A DNA stretch of 64,000 nt from Chryseobacterium sp. KLBC 52 (GTDB taxonomy: Bacteria > Bacteroidota > Bacteroidia > Flavobacteriales > Weeksellaceae): assembly GCF_003347605.1 (NCBI RefSeq), contig NZ_QDFZ01000018.1, forward strand, positions 62,715-126,714. The letters are read 5' to 3'. This document shows positions 40,260 through 49,144 of this stretch, in pieces (within the stretch, counting starts at the first letter, position 1; each line of letters begins with the position of its first letter). The notes beneath the pieces were generated by a model. The model saw only the letters and a program-made list of their open reading frames with translations. It did no database searches and was not told the origin of the DNA. Made by a program: the position numbers and the translations under genes.

Positions 40260-41818
40260 TTAGAAAATTTAGCTTTTTAATAGGTGTTTTGATGTTCGGA
40301 CTGCACCATGGACAGCAGACCAAAGAACAGCTGCAAAAGCAGAATGCCGAACTTAAAAAACAAATTGCACAAATAAATACCGATTTAGCCAAAACCAGAA
40401 GTGAATCTAAACTTTCCGTAGCCTATCTCTCTAATGTCAACCAAAAATTGGTTTTAAGAGAAAAGGTTTATAATAATACGCAGAAAGAAAAAAGATTCAT
40501 TGAAGATGATATCTATTTACGTCAGCTGGAAATCAACCGTCAGAATAAAGAACTGGCTGTTTTAAGAAAAAACTATGCTGAAGTTTTGGTGAATGCTTAT
40601 AAAAACAAAGGAGTACAGAACAAAGTAACGTTTATACTTTCTGCTAAAAATTTAGGAGAAGCCATACGAAGAGTTCAATATCTGAAGCAATACTCGGACT
40701 ACCAGGATAAAAAAGCAGCTGAAATCACAGATGCCGCTAATCTCATCAAAAAAACCATCGCTCAGAAACAAAACTCTGTAAAAGCGAAGGAAACTCTATT
40801 GGTTAACCAACAAAAAGACCTGGCAACCATCAATGCCGAGAGAGCTCAAAAGGAGCAATTGGTTGCTGATTTCAAGAAAAACGAATCTAAACTGACCGCT
40901 GAACTTAAGCAAAAACAAGTTCAGTCTAAAGCATTGGAAGGACAGATCAGAGCTATTATTGCAGAAGAAATAAGAATTGCCAAAGCAGAAGAAGAAGCCA
41001 GAAAGAAAGCGGAAGCAGAAAAAATACGTTTGGCAAAACTAGCTGCTGAAAGAGAAAAAGCAAGAATTGAAGCGGAAGCCAAGGCAAGAGCAGAGGCCCT
41101 TGAAAGGGAAAGAAGACTTGCAGAAGCAGAAGCCAAAAGAGCAGCAGATCTTGCAGCAAAAAGAGCGGAAGAAGAAAGAAAACGTAATGAAGAAGCAGCA
41201 AAAGCAGAAGCCAATGCCAGAGATGAAGCCAGAAGAGTAGCCGCTAAAAAAGCTTCGGATGAGGCCAATGCAAGAGCTAAAGAAGCCGCTGATAAATTGG
41301 CGGCGGCAAGAGCAGCAGAAGCAGCTCTTACAAAAAGAAAAGAAGAGGAGAAAAAGGCAGCAGAGACCAAAGCCATGACAAGCTACGGAGTTTCCACCGC
41401 TACAGGAAGCAGTTTTGCAGATAACAGAGGAAGACTTGGTTATCCTGCAGACAGAGCCGGACAAATCACTCACCGTTTCGGAAGACAGCCACACCCTGTT
41501 TTCAAAAATATTACTGAAGAAAATAACGGGATTAAAATTTCCGTTCCTTCAGGTACACGCGCAAAATCAGTGTTCCCGGGATCAGTATCTTCAGTTCTCG
41601 CCAACAATGACGGAACAAAGACTGTGATCATCAAACACGGAAGTTATTTTACCATTTATTCCAACTTAGGAAATGTAAGCGTTTCCAAAGGACAGCAGGT
41701 TTCATCAGGAACTCCGGTAGGTACAATAGCTCAGGATTTTGATGGCGCTTATACCCTTGATTTCCAAGTATGGAACGGAAGTACACCAGTTGATCCATTA
41801 GGTTGGATTTCATATTAA
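40256..41818 (+). CDS. EnvC-like M23-domain protein with degenerate active site
   Basis: This 520-residue protein has a signal peptide, a coiled coil (about 20-235), a long Ala/Glu/Arg-rich helical region (about 235-370) and a C-terminal LytM (M23) fold. In the LytM fold, the canonical zinc ligands are altered: the first His is present (QITHRFGRQ), but the Asp-containing motif reads GIKI, and the C-terminal HxH motif reads LDFQVW. It therefore probably does not cut peptidoglycan itself but activates amidases, as EnvC does in cell division. It is coupled to the DUF4292 gene by a 4-base overlap. Confidence 0.85.
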   Translation: MIRKFSFLIGVLMFGLHHGQQTKEQLQKQNAELKKQIAQINTDLAKTRSESKLSVAYLSNVNQKLVLREKVYNNTQKEKRFIEDDIYLRQLEINRQNKELAVLRKNYAEVLVNAYKNKGVQNKVTFILSAKNLGEAIRRVQYLKQYSDYQDKKAAEITDAANLIKKTIAQKQNSVKAKETLLVNQQKDLATINAERAQKEQLVADFKKNESKLTAELKQKQVQSKALEGQIRAIIAEEIRIAKAEEEARKKAEAEKIRLAKLAAEREKARIEAEAKARAEALERERRLAEAEAKRAADLAAKRAEEERKRNEEAAKAEANARDEARRVAAKKASDEANARAKEAADKLAAARAAEAALTKRKEEEKKAAETKAMTSYGVSTATGSSFADNRGRLGYPADRAGQITHRFGRQPHPVFKNITEENNGIKISVPSGTRAKSVFPGSVSSVLANNDGTKTVIIKHGSYFTIYSNLGNVSVSKGQQVSSGTPVGTIAQDFDGAYTLDFQVWNGSTPVDPLGWISY

Positions 41819-41834
41819 AAAAAGTGTAACTTTG
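41803..41834 (+). promoter_or_regulatory. Promoter of tatA
   Basis: TTG (41803-41805), 21 bases, TAACTTTG (41827-41834): a near-ideal Bacteroidetes promoter 15 bases before the tatA ATG. Confidence 0.6.
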
Positions 41835-41849
41835 CAAAAATTTTAAGAG

Positions 41850-42062
41850 ATGAATACACTAACAATACTTGCCTTATCTTGGCAGCACATCCTTATCGTA
41901 GCAATACTTTTGGTATTACTTTTTGGAGGAAAGAAAATTCCGGAATTAATGAGAGGAGTAGGTTCAGGAATCAAGGAATTTAAAGATGCAGTAAAAGAAG
42001 AAGATAAACCTGGTTCTGAAAATAAATCGGCATCCAACAATAACAATTCTTCCAGCAACTAA
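41850..42062 (+). CDS. tatA: TatA, twin-arginine translocase subunit
   Basis: This 70-residue protein has one N-terminal membrane helix (about 11-29: SWQHILIVAILLVLLFGGKK), the hinge FGGKKIPELMRGVGSGIKEF and an amphipathic helix, then an acidic and Ser/Asn-rich tail. These are the TatA/E features; TatB would be longer. It forms the translocation pore for folded proteins carrying Arg-Arg signals. TatC is not nearby. It is followed 15 bases later by a DUF4254 gene in the same direction. Confidence 0.93.
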   Translation: MNTLTILALSWQHILIVAILLVLLFGGKKIPELMRGVGSGIKEFKDAVKEEDKPGSENKSASNNNNSSSN

Positions 42063-42077
42063 AATTCCGCAGAATTA

Positions 42078-42692
42078 ATGAAATTTACCGAGACTGCATG
42101 GAAAGTCTTCAATCAAGCTATTGAAGACTATCACGTGTCTGATGACGTTAACACTCTAATTAATAACCCGTTCGAAAAAGATAGTTTGGAACGGATTTTG
42201 TATGCAAAGAACTGGATTGATACCGTTCAATGGCATTTGGAAGATATAATTAGAGATGAAAATATTGATCCGGCAGACGCTCTTCAACTGAAGAGAACAA
42301 TAGACGCCTCCAATCAGAAAAGAACTGATCTGGTAGAATATATTGACAGCTGGTTTCTTAATAAGTTTGAAAATATAACTCCTAAACCTGAAGCAAAAAT
42401 AAATACAGAAACTCCCGCTTGGGCAGTAGACAGGCTATCAATTCTTGCATTAAAGGTTTATCATATGTCGTTAGAAGCTAATAGAGAATCGGCTTCTGAA
42501 GAACACAGAAACAACTGCCAGGCTAAACTGGATGTTCTGCTTACTCAGAAAGAAGACCTATCAACTTCTATAGATCAGTTGCTTACTGATATTGAAAACG
42601 GTAACGTTAAGATGAAAGTGTACAAACAAATGAAAATGTACAACGATGAAAGTCTTAACCCAATCCTTTATCAAAAAGGGCAACAAAAATGA
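42078..42692 (+). CDS. DUF4254 protein
   Basis: This 204-residue, mostly helical protein begins MKFTETAWKVFNQAIEDYHV and contains RILYAKNWIDTVQWHLEDI, which I recognise as DUF4254. No signal peptide or membrane segment. Function unknown, although the family is widespread in Bacteroidetes. It starts 15 bases after tatA and overlaps the next lipoprotein gene by 4 bases, so the three form an operon. It ends in a polar tail (NPILYQKGQQK). Confidence 0.85.
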   Translation: MKFTETAWKVFNQAIEDYHVSDDVNTLINNPFEKDSLERILYAKNWIDTVQWHLEDIIRDENIDPADALQLKRTIDASNQKRTDLVEYIDSWFLNKFENITPKPEAKINTETPAWAVDRLSILALKVYHMSLEANRESASEEHRNNCQAKLDVLLTQKEDLSTSIDQLLTDIENGNVKMKVYKQMKMYNDESLNPILYQKGQQK

Positions 42693-43147
42693 AACGACTA
42701 TTTTTCTTTGGAGTACTTATCATATTAACATCTTCCTGCGCATCGGAGAAGCTCAATCTTTCTCCGTTGTCAAATAATTTTTACAGTGATGCTAAAGGGT
42801 CTGATTCAGACAGAAGCTCTAAGAAGAATTTTAATATCAATATCAAACAGAATGTAAATGCTTCTGAAATTTCAAACATGATCTCTACTTTTCCCAAGTT
42901 TAAAAACAATGGATTAAATGACGAGATCACCAGCTTGAAATACAGTCTTCAGAATTATTTATATGCTATTGATGCCAGCAATTCTGCAGGAAAAGGCAGA
43001 GCCCTTAAAAGCTTCGAAAAATCATACAAAAAAATTCAAAAGCTAAGGCAAAATCTTGACAGAGACGACGATGAAGTGCTGAACAGATATCTGGTGCGTT
43101 TAAAAACCAATATTTCTGTTATTGAAGATACTTTGCCAGGAAGTTAA
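42689..43147 (+). CDS. Small hypothetical lipoprotein
   Basis: This 152-residue protein has a lipoprotein signal (RLFFFGVLIILTSSCAS, lipobox TSSC). The mature part is Ser/Asn/Lys-rich, with a helical C-terminal half (SLKYSLQNYLYAIDASN, YKKIQKLRQNLDRDDDE). No domain recognised. It overlaps the DUF4254 gene by four bases and is followed 18 bases later by ribA, so it probably belongs to the same operon. Confidence 0.75.
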   Translation: MKRLFFFGVLIILTSSCASEKLNLSPLSNNFYSDAKGSDSDRSSKKNFNINIKQNVNASEISNMISTFPKFKNNGLNDEITSLKYSLQNYLYAIDASNSAGKGRALKSFEKSYKKIQKLRQNLDRDDDEVLNRYLVRLKTNISVIEDTLPGS

Positions 43148-43165
43148 AAACTAATTGAACTATCA

Positions 43166-43762
43166 ATGATTAAAATTCAGGCGGAAGCCAATGTTCCCAC
43201 AGAGCACGGCACTTTCCGAATGATCGCTTTCTCCGAAAACGAAAACGACTGGATGCCGCATATGGCCATTGTTGCTGAAAATACAGATTTTTCAAAACCG
43301 GTCAATGTTCGTTTCCATTCAGAATGTATTACCGGAGAAGTTTTCCATTCAAAAAAATGTGAATGCGGCCAACAATTGGATGCTGCAATGAAATATATCC
43401 ATGAAAACGGTGGGATTATCATCTACCTTCGCCAGGAAGGAAGGAACATCGGGATCATCAATAAACTGAAGGCATACTCCCTGCAGGAAAAAGGTCTGGA
43501 CACTGTACAGGCTAATCTTGAACTGGGACTTCCTGCGGACGACAGAAACTTTGGCGTAGCCATTGAAATCCTGAATCTATTGGATGTAAAAGATATCAAC
43601 CTTCTCACCAATAATCCTGAAAAGGTAAAATATGTTGTAGACAGCAATATTCACCTTAATTCAAGAGTACCGCTACAGATTCCTGCCAATGAAATAAGCA
43701 AAGGTTATCTGCAGACAAAAAAAGACTTTTTTGGACATCTTCTGGATGACAATGATAACTAA
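43166..43762 (+). CDS. ribA: GTP cyclohydrolase II
   Basis: This 198-residue enzyme opens the riboflavin pathway by converting GTP to diaminohydroxypyrimidine ribosyl phosphate. The zinc-binding set C54-x10-C65-x-C67 is in ECITGEVFHSKKCECG, followed by the active-site region IYLRQEGRNIGIINKLKAY and the GTP-binding LLTNNPEK segment. It is the stand-alone RibA form, not fused to RibB. It lies after a lipoprotein gene in a small operon and before a terminator. Confidence 0.94.
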   Translation: MIKIQAEANVPTEHGTFRMIAFSENENDWMPHMAIVAENTDFSKPVNVRFHSECITGEVFHSKKCECGQQLDAAMKYIHENGGIIIYLRQEGRNIGIINKLKAYSLQEKGLDTVQANLELGLPADDRNFGVAIEILNLLDVKDINLLTNNPEKVKYVVDSNIHLNSRVPLQIPANEISKGYLQTKKDFFGHLLDDNDN

Positions 43763-43770
43763 ATAAAAGA

Positions 43771-43798
43771 AAAGCCTCAGAAATTTCTGAGGCTTTTT
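43771..43798 (+). terminator. Terminator of ribA
   Basis: The fully palindromic AAAGCCTCAGAAA / TTTCTGAGGCTTT hairpin is followed by a T run. Confidence 0.92.
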
Positions 43799-43934
43799 AT
43801 TGACCTTTTCGGGCTCATACAAACCACAAATTACCTTCTGAATATCTGGTTCGGGAAGAGATTATATTGAGTCAAAAAACACTTCATAAAACGCTTAATT
43901 TCTCAATATCTTCCTTACCTTTAATAATAAATCA

Positions 43935-43967
43935 AAAGCCCCGGAAGATATTCTCCCGGGACTTTTT
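43935..43967 (-). terminator. Terminator of the downstream minus-strand lipoprotein gene
   Basis: The stem AAAGCCCCGGAAGA / TCTCCCGGGACTTT (two mismatches), with T-rich flanks on the minus strand. Confidence 0.75.
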
Positions 43968-43999
43968 TAATTATAAAAAACTGAAAAGATATTTCTAAA

Positions 44000-44548
44000 T
44001 TATTTAGTCTTGATTTTAGACTCGTCGATATTATAATATTTGATTACACTCTTATAATCATTATAATCTACACCAGTACCTTTAGCCATTTTTGCACCAC
44101 CTGTTCCTGTTCCGTTTGCAGGAAGAATAAGAACTCTGAATTTTTTATTCTGATAGTATGATGGGTTAGCTGTTAAGCTGAATGTATTGCTGGAATTAAT
44201 ATTAATGGTAGCAGCATATTTACTGAATTCATAAATATAATCTACAGCATCATTATTGGCATTCCCTACATAATAAGTATATGGTAAAAGCTTCCATACT
44301 GGAGAATCTCCATCCATTCCAATCTGCATATAGATAAGCACCATATCAGATTGTATCAATGGCTTGTTAAAATCATCACTCCATCTGTAAAGATTGTCAT
44401 TAACTCTTGTAAAAGTAGGAGATATATCAAATGATTGGTTTATGGTATCGTAATCTGTTCCCTGTACTACAGTATCATCACTATTATCACAGCTATAAGC
44501 AGTAAAACCTACAGCCCCCAGGAATAAGAAAAGAAGTATTTTTTTCAT
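44000..44548 (-). CDS. Hypothetical lipoprotein with acidic N-terminus
   Basis: This 182-residue protein has a lipoprotein signal with lipobox AYSC (about residue 20) followed by DNSDD, an acidic stretch like the surface-export signal of Bacteroidetes lipoproteins. The remainder is beta-rich and Asn/Ser-rich (ITFTRVNDN-type segments, AATININSSNTFSLTANPSY). No domain recognised. It is divergent from the GH3 gene with a promoter for that gene between. A surface location is inferred. Confidence 0.75.
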   Translation of the reverse strand: MKKILLFLFLGAVGFTAYSCDNSDDTVVQGTDYDTINQSFDISPTFTRVNDNLYRWSDDFNKPLIQSDMVLIYMQIGMDGDSPVWKLLPYTYYVGNANNDAVDYIYEFSKYAATININSSNTFSLTANPSYYQNKKFRVLILPANGTGTGGAKMAKGTGVDYNDYKSVIKYYNIDESKIKTK

Positions 44549-44613
44549 TTTTAGTAAAGTTTAGTTATTATTTATATTGCGTATTCAAATCATATACCAA
44601 AAATTTCAAAAAC

Positions 44614-44646
44614 TTTGTTTTCCTCACTTTTTTAATTGTATTTTTG
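44614..44646 (+). promoter_or_regulatory. Promoter of the GH3 gene
   Basis: TTTG (44614-44617), 21 bases, TATTTTTG (44639-44646): both boxes match the Bacteroidetes consensus. It supports the ATG at 44664 as the start. Confidence 0.7.
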
Positions 44647-44663
44647 TTCTTATTCAAAAAGTC

Positions 44664-46367
44664 ATGAAGAAATTATTATACACTTCACTCTTTATTGCTG
44701 CATTGATAAGCCCTAAGGTGAAAGCCCAGTATCAGCCAAAAAATGCTACTAAGGAAGAGGTAAAAAAAGCTCAGGAATGGGTTGATAAAACCTATAAAAA
44801 TCTTTCTCAGGATGAAAAACTAGGACAGCTTTTTATTGTGGCATTGTATACCAACAGAGGAGAAGAGTATATCAGCGAGATAAGAAATATCGTTACGAAT
44901 GATAAAATAGGCGGTCTGATTTTAATGCAGGATGATGCAGCTAGGGAAATAAACCTGGTGAATGAATTTCAGCAAAAGTCTAAAGTTCCTTTGATGATCG
45001 GTATGGACGCAGAATGGGGAATATACCAGAGAATTGCCACCGCTCACAAATTTCCATGGGCCATGACATTAGGTGCTATTCAGGATAAAAATCTTGTGTA
45101 TCAGATGGCTGCAAAAATTGCAGAGGATTGCAAAAGAATGGGAATCAACTGGGATTTTGCCCCTGTAGTGGATGTCAATACCAACCCTGATAATCCGATT
45201 ATCGGGAACAGAAGCTTCGGCTCTGAAGTGAATAATGTAATCACCTCTGCCCTATCCTACTCCAATGGTCTTCAGGATAATAATATCTTAGCTGCGATTA
45301 AACACTTCCCGGGTCACGGAGATACCAGCACAGATTCTCACCTTGATCTCCCTGTAGTTTCTCACAATATTGACAGACTTAACACCGTGGAACTGGCACC
45401 ATTTAAGGCATTAATGAATAAAGGAATCGGAGGGATAATGGTTGCCCACCTATATGTTCCAAGCTTAGAATCAGAAAAAGGAATTCCCGCTTCTGTTTCT
45501 AAAAATATTATTACAGGATTACTGAAAGATAAGCTGGGTTACAAAGGTTTAATCATCACTGATGCATTAAATATGGGCGCTGTAGCCAATAAATACCAAC
45601 CTGGTGAACTGGATGCAATGGCCTTTAAAGCAGGAAATGATATCATGCTTTTCTCACAAGGTGTTTCTGAAGGTAAAAAACTGATTCAGAAAGCAATTGA
45701 TAAAGGAGAAATTTCTCAATCCAGAGTAGAGGAAAGTGTGAAAAAAATCCTTTTAACCAAATATTTCCTTGGATTAACTCAATATACTCCTAAAAATCCT
45801 GAAAATATCAATACTGACTTGAATAATAATTCTCATACCCAATTGGTACAGAATCTTTATTCCAATGCACTGACTTTATTAAAAGACGAAAAGAAATTAC
45901 TGCCTCTTACAGGAAAACAGATTTATTATGTTCCTCTTGAAGAAGCTCCTTACCAGACTTTCGCCAACAGATTGGGAAATAATATTATCATTAAAAAAGC
46001 TGGGGAAATTAAAACTATTCCGGCAGGATCTACAGTTATCGTAGGTTTCCATAAAGATAATTCTACGGCTTATAAACCTTATAAAATTTCAGCAGAATCT
46101 AAAAGAGTACTTTCTGATCTTACCAAAAATCAAAATGTCATTCTGAATGTATTCGGAAGTGCTTATGCCTTAAAGGATATTGACATCTCAAAAGTTTCAA
46201 CCGTTCTCGTTTCGTATGAAAACAATGATGATTCTATGAATGCAACTGCGGATGCTTTCAACGGAAAAACAAAAATATGGGGAAAACTTCCGGTACTGGT
46301 TAATGATCAGTTGAAACCAGGAATGGGTATAGATCTTCCTATGACAACCTCAACAAAAACCAAATAA
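44664..46367 (+). CDS. GH3 beta-N-acetylhexosaminidase
   Basis: I start this at 44664 (MKKLLYTSLFIAALISPKVKAQ, a signal peptide) because an upstream TTG start would place the promoter inside the gene; the product is 567 residues. GH3 features are MIGMDAEWGIYQRI, KHFPGHGDTSTDSHLDLPVV (near residue 212, the NagZ-type His and Asp catalytic pair) and the nucleophile Asp in GLIITDALNMGAV (near 298). NagZ-type enzymes release GlcNAc from muropeptides; here a signal peptide suggests periplasmic action, so it may act in cell-wall turnover or on external glycans. A C-terminal domain follows. Confidence 0.9.
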   Translation: MKKLLYTSLFIAALISPKVKAQYQPKNATKEEVKKAQEWVDKTYKNLSQDEKLGQLFIVALYTNRGEEYISEIRNIVTNDKIGGLILMQDDAAREINLVNEFQQKSKVPLMIGMDAEWGIYQRIATAHKFPWAMTLGAIQDKNLVYQMAAKIAEDCKRMGINWDFAPVVDVNTNPDNPIIGNRSFGSEVNNVITSALSYSNGLQDNNILAAIKHFPGHGDTSTDSHLDLPVVSHNIDRLNTVELAPFKALMNKGIGGIMVAHLYVPSLESEKGIPASVSKNIITGLLKDKLGYKGLIITDALNMGAVANKYQPGELDAMAFKAGNDIMLFSQGVSEGKKLIQKAIDKGEISQSRVEESVKKILLTKYFLGLTQYTPKNPENINTDLNNNSHTQLVQNLYSNALTLLKDEKKLLPLTGKQIYYVPLEEAPYQTFANRLGNNIIIKKAGEIKTIPAGSTVIVGFHKDNSTAYKPYKISAESKRVLSDLTKNQNVILNVFGSAYALKDIDISKVSTVLVSYENNDDSMNATADAFNGKTKIWGKLPVLVNDQLKPGMGIDLPMTTSTKTK

Positions 46368-46393
46368 TACAAAATTAAAACAACAATAATCTA

Positions 46394-47542
46394 ATGAAAA
46401 TAGGCATACTTTGCTATCCCACCTATGGAGGAAGCGGAATTGTAGCAACAGAATTAGGAATGTCCCTTGCCAATAAAGGATATGAAGTACATTTCATCAG
46501 TTCTGCACTTCCTGCAAGATTAGATATCACCAACCCGAATATTTTCTTTCACAGGGTAAATGTTCAGACGTATCCTCTTTTCCAGTATCAGCCTTATGAT
46601 ATTGCGTTAAGCTCTATGATTTACAGGGTTGTCAATCTTTACAAACTGGATCTTCTTCATGCACATTATGCCATTCCTTATGCATATGCTGCTTTTACGG
46701 CAAAACAAATGTTGAAGGAAGACAATAATGATATTCCGTTGGTCACTACGCTGCATGGCACAGATATTACCCTTGTAGGGCAGCACCCAAGTTATAAACA
46801 CGCAGTAGAATTTTCGATCAATCAGTCTGATGCGATTACTTCAGTTTCTGAAAGTCTGAAAAAAGATACCCTTCAGTTTTTCAATATCAAAAAAGAAATT
46901 CAGGTGATTACCAACTTTATTGATAATTCTGAATTTGATGACTGCTCTGAGTGCCAGAGAACACAGTTTGCCAATCCTGATGAAAAAATTCTGATCCACG
47001 TATCCAACCTTCGTCCTGTAAAACGTGTAGACGAAGTGCTGCAGATCTTCAAAAATGTGGAAAGAAAAGTTAAATCCAAGCTGATCATCATTGGTGAAGG
47101 TCCTGATATGGAAAAAGTAAATCAGTTTCTGGAAGAAAACCCGGAACTTATCTCAAAAATCCGCCTTTTAGGAAAGGTGAATGATCTCTATAAAATCTTG
47201 CAGCTTTCAGATGTATTTCTTCTGCCTTCTGAACAGGAAAGTTTCGGTCTTGCAGCTTTGGAGGCTATGGCAGCTTATACGCCGGTCATCAGTTCCAATG
47301 CTGGAGGAATTCCTGAGGTGAATATTCAGGGAGAAACAGGATATTTGGCTGAAATTGGAAATGTGGAAGCCATGAGCAACTACACCATCAAGCTGTTGAG
47401 TAATGATGAACTTTTAGCCAAAATGAAGCAAAATGCGAAAGATCAGGCGATAAAATTCGATTTGAAAAACATTCTTCCTATCTATGAGAAAATGTATAGA
47501 ACAACCATAGAAAATTTTAATAAGGAGCTGACGAAAGTATAA
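46394..47542 (+). CDS. bshA: BshA, N-acetyl-alpha-D-glucosaminyl L-malate synthase
   Basis: This 382-residue GT4 glycosyltransferase has the BshA N-terminus MKIGILCYPTYGGSGIVATE and the segments HRVNVQTYPLFQY, TTLHGTDITLVG, NFIDNSEF and LPSEQESFGLAALEAMA. It makes GlcNAc-malate, the first step to bacillithiol, the low-molecular-weight thiol of many Bacteroidetes. It follows the GH3 gene by 26 bases and precedes a DUF2851 gene by 27 bases. The companions bshB and bshC are not visible nearby. Confidence 0.95.
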   Translation: MKIGILCYPTYGGSGIVATELGMSLANKGYEVHFISSALPARLDITNPNIFFHRVNVQTYPLFQYQPYDIALSSMIYRVVNLYKLDLLHAHYAIPYAYAAFTAKQMLKEDNNDIPLVTTLHGTDITLVGQHPSYKHAVEFSINQSDAITSVSESLKKDTLQFFNIKKEIQVITNFIDNSEFDDCSECQRTQFANPDEKILIHVSNLRPVKRVDEVLQIFKNVERKVKSKLIIIGEGPDMEKVNQFLEENPELISKIRLLGKVNDLYKILQLSDVFLLPSEQESFGLAALEAMAAYTPVISSNAGGIPEVNIQGETGYLAEIGNVEAMSNYTIKLLSNDELLAKMKQNAKDQAIKFDLKNILPIYEKMYRTTIENFNKELTKV

Positions 47543-47569
47543 TATTTCTATTATATTTACGTCACACTT

Positions 47570-48826
47570 ATGACGGAAAAACTACTTCAATATCTTTGGA
47601 ACTATAAGATTTTCAAACATTTTGACTTCAAGGATATTGAAGGAAATTCCGTTGAGATCATCCATTTCGGAAAATGGAATAAAAATGCAGGCCCTGATTT
47701 TCTTGATGCTAAAATCAAAATCAACGGCCTAGTTCTCGCAGGAAATATAGAACTGCACGTACGCTCTTCAGACTGGATCTTCCACAATCATTCCCCAGAT
47801 CCCAATTACCACAATATCATTCTTCATGTGGTATTTCAGCACGACATAGAAATTCGTGAACTTACAGAAAAGCAGGTTCCAACATTGGAACTGCATAATT
47901 ATATTGATGAAAATATCGTATGGAAATATGATAAACTTATTAATGGAGATGAATTTATTGCCTGCGAAAAGATTTTTGATCCGAAAAAAATACCCGTCAA
48001 TTTTCATGAAGAGAGTATCCTGAAAAAACTGGATGAAAAATCTTCAGAGCTTGAACTGAACTTACATCTGTACAAGAATAACTTTGAAGCAGTGCTGTTT
48101 CACAGTTTTGCCTACTCATTTGGTTTAAAAGTAAATGCTTCAATTTTCCGGCAGATTGCAGAAAGTATAGATTACAGTATTGTCAATAAAATCCGTCAGA
48201 ATCCTCTTCAGCTTGAAGCTTTATTATTCGGAATTTCAGGATGGCTTGAAAAACCACAGGACGGGCAGATGACAATATGGAAAAGAGAATTTGATTTCAT
48301 TAAAGCTAAATTTTCCATTTCTGATTTAAAATTTCATCCTAAGTTTTTAAGATTAAGACCTCCCAATTTTCCAACCATCCGATTGTCTCAGCTAGCAGAC
48401 CTTTACCGACATCAGAATTTGTTCTCAAAAATTATGGAAGCGAGAAGTGCAGAACAACTCTACACTATTTTCAAATCTATAAAAGCCTCTGAGTATTGGG
48501 ATTTTCATTTTAATTTCGGAAGTATTTCCAAAATGCAGCCTAAAACATTGAGTAAAGATTTTGTAGATCTTCTCATTGTAAACACAGTAATTCCTTTACA
48601 ATATGCTTATTACAGATACCATCAGGAAGATATTGCAGACGACATTATTGAGCTTTACATGACTGTTGCCGCAGAGAAAAACTCTATCATTACAAGCTGG
48701 AAAAAACTTGGATTACAGGTTACCAATGCCTTGGAAAGTCAAAGTCTTATTTATCATCATAAAACCTTTTGTGAGCCGAAAAACTGTTTATCCTGCGCTA
48801 TCGGATTCAAACTTTTAAAAGAATAA
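47570..48826 (+). CDS. DUF2851 protein
   Basis: This 418-residue protein matches DUF2851, a Bacteroidetes family of unknown function (EKLLQYLWNYKIFKHF, IIHFGKWNKNAGPDFLDAKI, NIELHVRSSDW). It has a Cys-rich C-terminal end (FCEPKNCLSCAIGFK), perhaps metal-binding. No signal peptide. The residues GPDFLDAKI and ELHVRSSDW recall a PD-(D/E)XK-like nuclease core, but I treat that as a guess. It follows bshA by 27 bases and may share its transcript. Confidence 0.85.
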   Translation: MTEKLLQYLWNYKIFKHFDFKDIEGNSVEIIHFGKWNKNAGPDFLDAKIKINGLVLAGNIELHVRSSDWIFHNHSPDPNYHNIILHVVFQHDIEIRELTEKQVPTLELHNYIDENIVWKYDKLINGDEFIACEKIFDPKKIPVNFHEESILKKLDEKSSELELNLHLYKNNFEAVLFHSFAYSFGLKVNASIFRQIAESIDYSIVNKIRQNPLQLEALLFGISGWLEKPQDGQMTIWKREFDFIKAKFSISDLKFHPKFLRLRPPNFPTIRLSQLADLYRHQNLFSKIMEARSAEQLYTIFKSIKASEYWDFHFNFGSISKMQPKTLSKDFVDLLIVNTVIPLQYAYYRYHQEDIADDIIELYMTVAAEKNSIITSWKKLGLQVTNALESQSLIYHHKTFCEPKNCLSCAIGFKLLKE

Positions 48827-48877
48827 CGGGATCTGAACCGGTTATATCATTCAAAAAACTTTGTCAAAAAAATTCCT

Positions 48878-48885
48878 TAACTTTG
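48878..48885 (+). promoter_or_regulatory. Candidate -7 box of the PspC-like gene
   Basis: TAACTTTG matches TAnnTTTG 34 bases before the start, but I see no -33 box at the right distance. Confidence 0.4.
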
Positions 48886-48919
48886 AGTATTAGATTAACT
48901 CTTAAATAACAATCTGGAA

Positions 48920-49141
48920 ATGCTGAGTAATATCCGTCATAAAATGGAAAGAGAATGGTTTGGTGTACTGACAAGAACAGGTGCCAAGCTGGGAATTCCT
49001 GTTTCTAAATTGAGAATTTTCTTCATCTACTCTACTTTTGCAACGGCTGGATTTTTCTTTCTGATCTACTTAGGATTGGCATTTACCCTTTGGATTAAAG
49101 ATATTTTCATCACCAGAAGACCGAGTGTCTTTGATTTATAA
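48920..49141 (+). CDS. Small PspC-like membrane protein
   Basis: This 73-residue protein has one hydrophobic segment (about 30-53, FFIYSTFATAGFFFLIYL) and the PspC-type preceding segment (REWFGVLTRTGAKLGIPVSKLR). PspC proteins respond to membrane stress; this short form contains little more than the PspC-type domain. It is followed 3 bases later by a GNAT gene, which suggests co-transcription. It is too short for more detailed assignment. Confidence 0.7.
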   Translation: MLSNIRHKMEREWFGVLTRTGAKLGIPVSKLRIFFIYSTFATAGFFFLIYLGLAFTLWIKDIFITRRPSVFDL

Positions 49142-49144
49142 ATT

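Noticed and set aside
40921..41494. Open frames opposite the EnvC-like coiled-coil region, giving Ala/Ser- or Leu/Phe-rich translations
   Set aside because: The Ala/Glu/Lys-rich helical repeat on the plus strand mechanically creates stop-free antisense frames; no independent evidence of coding.
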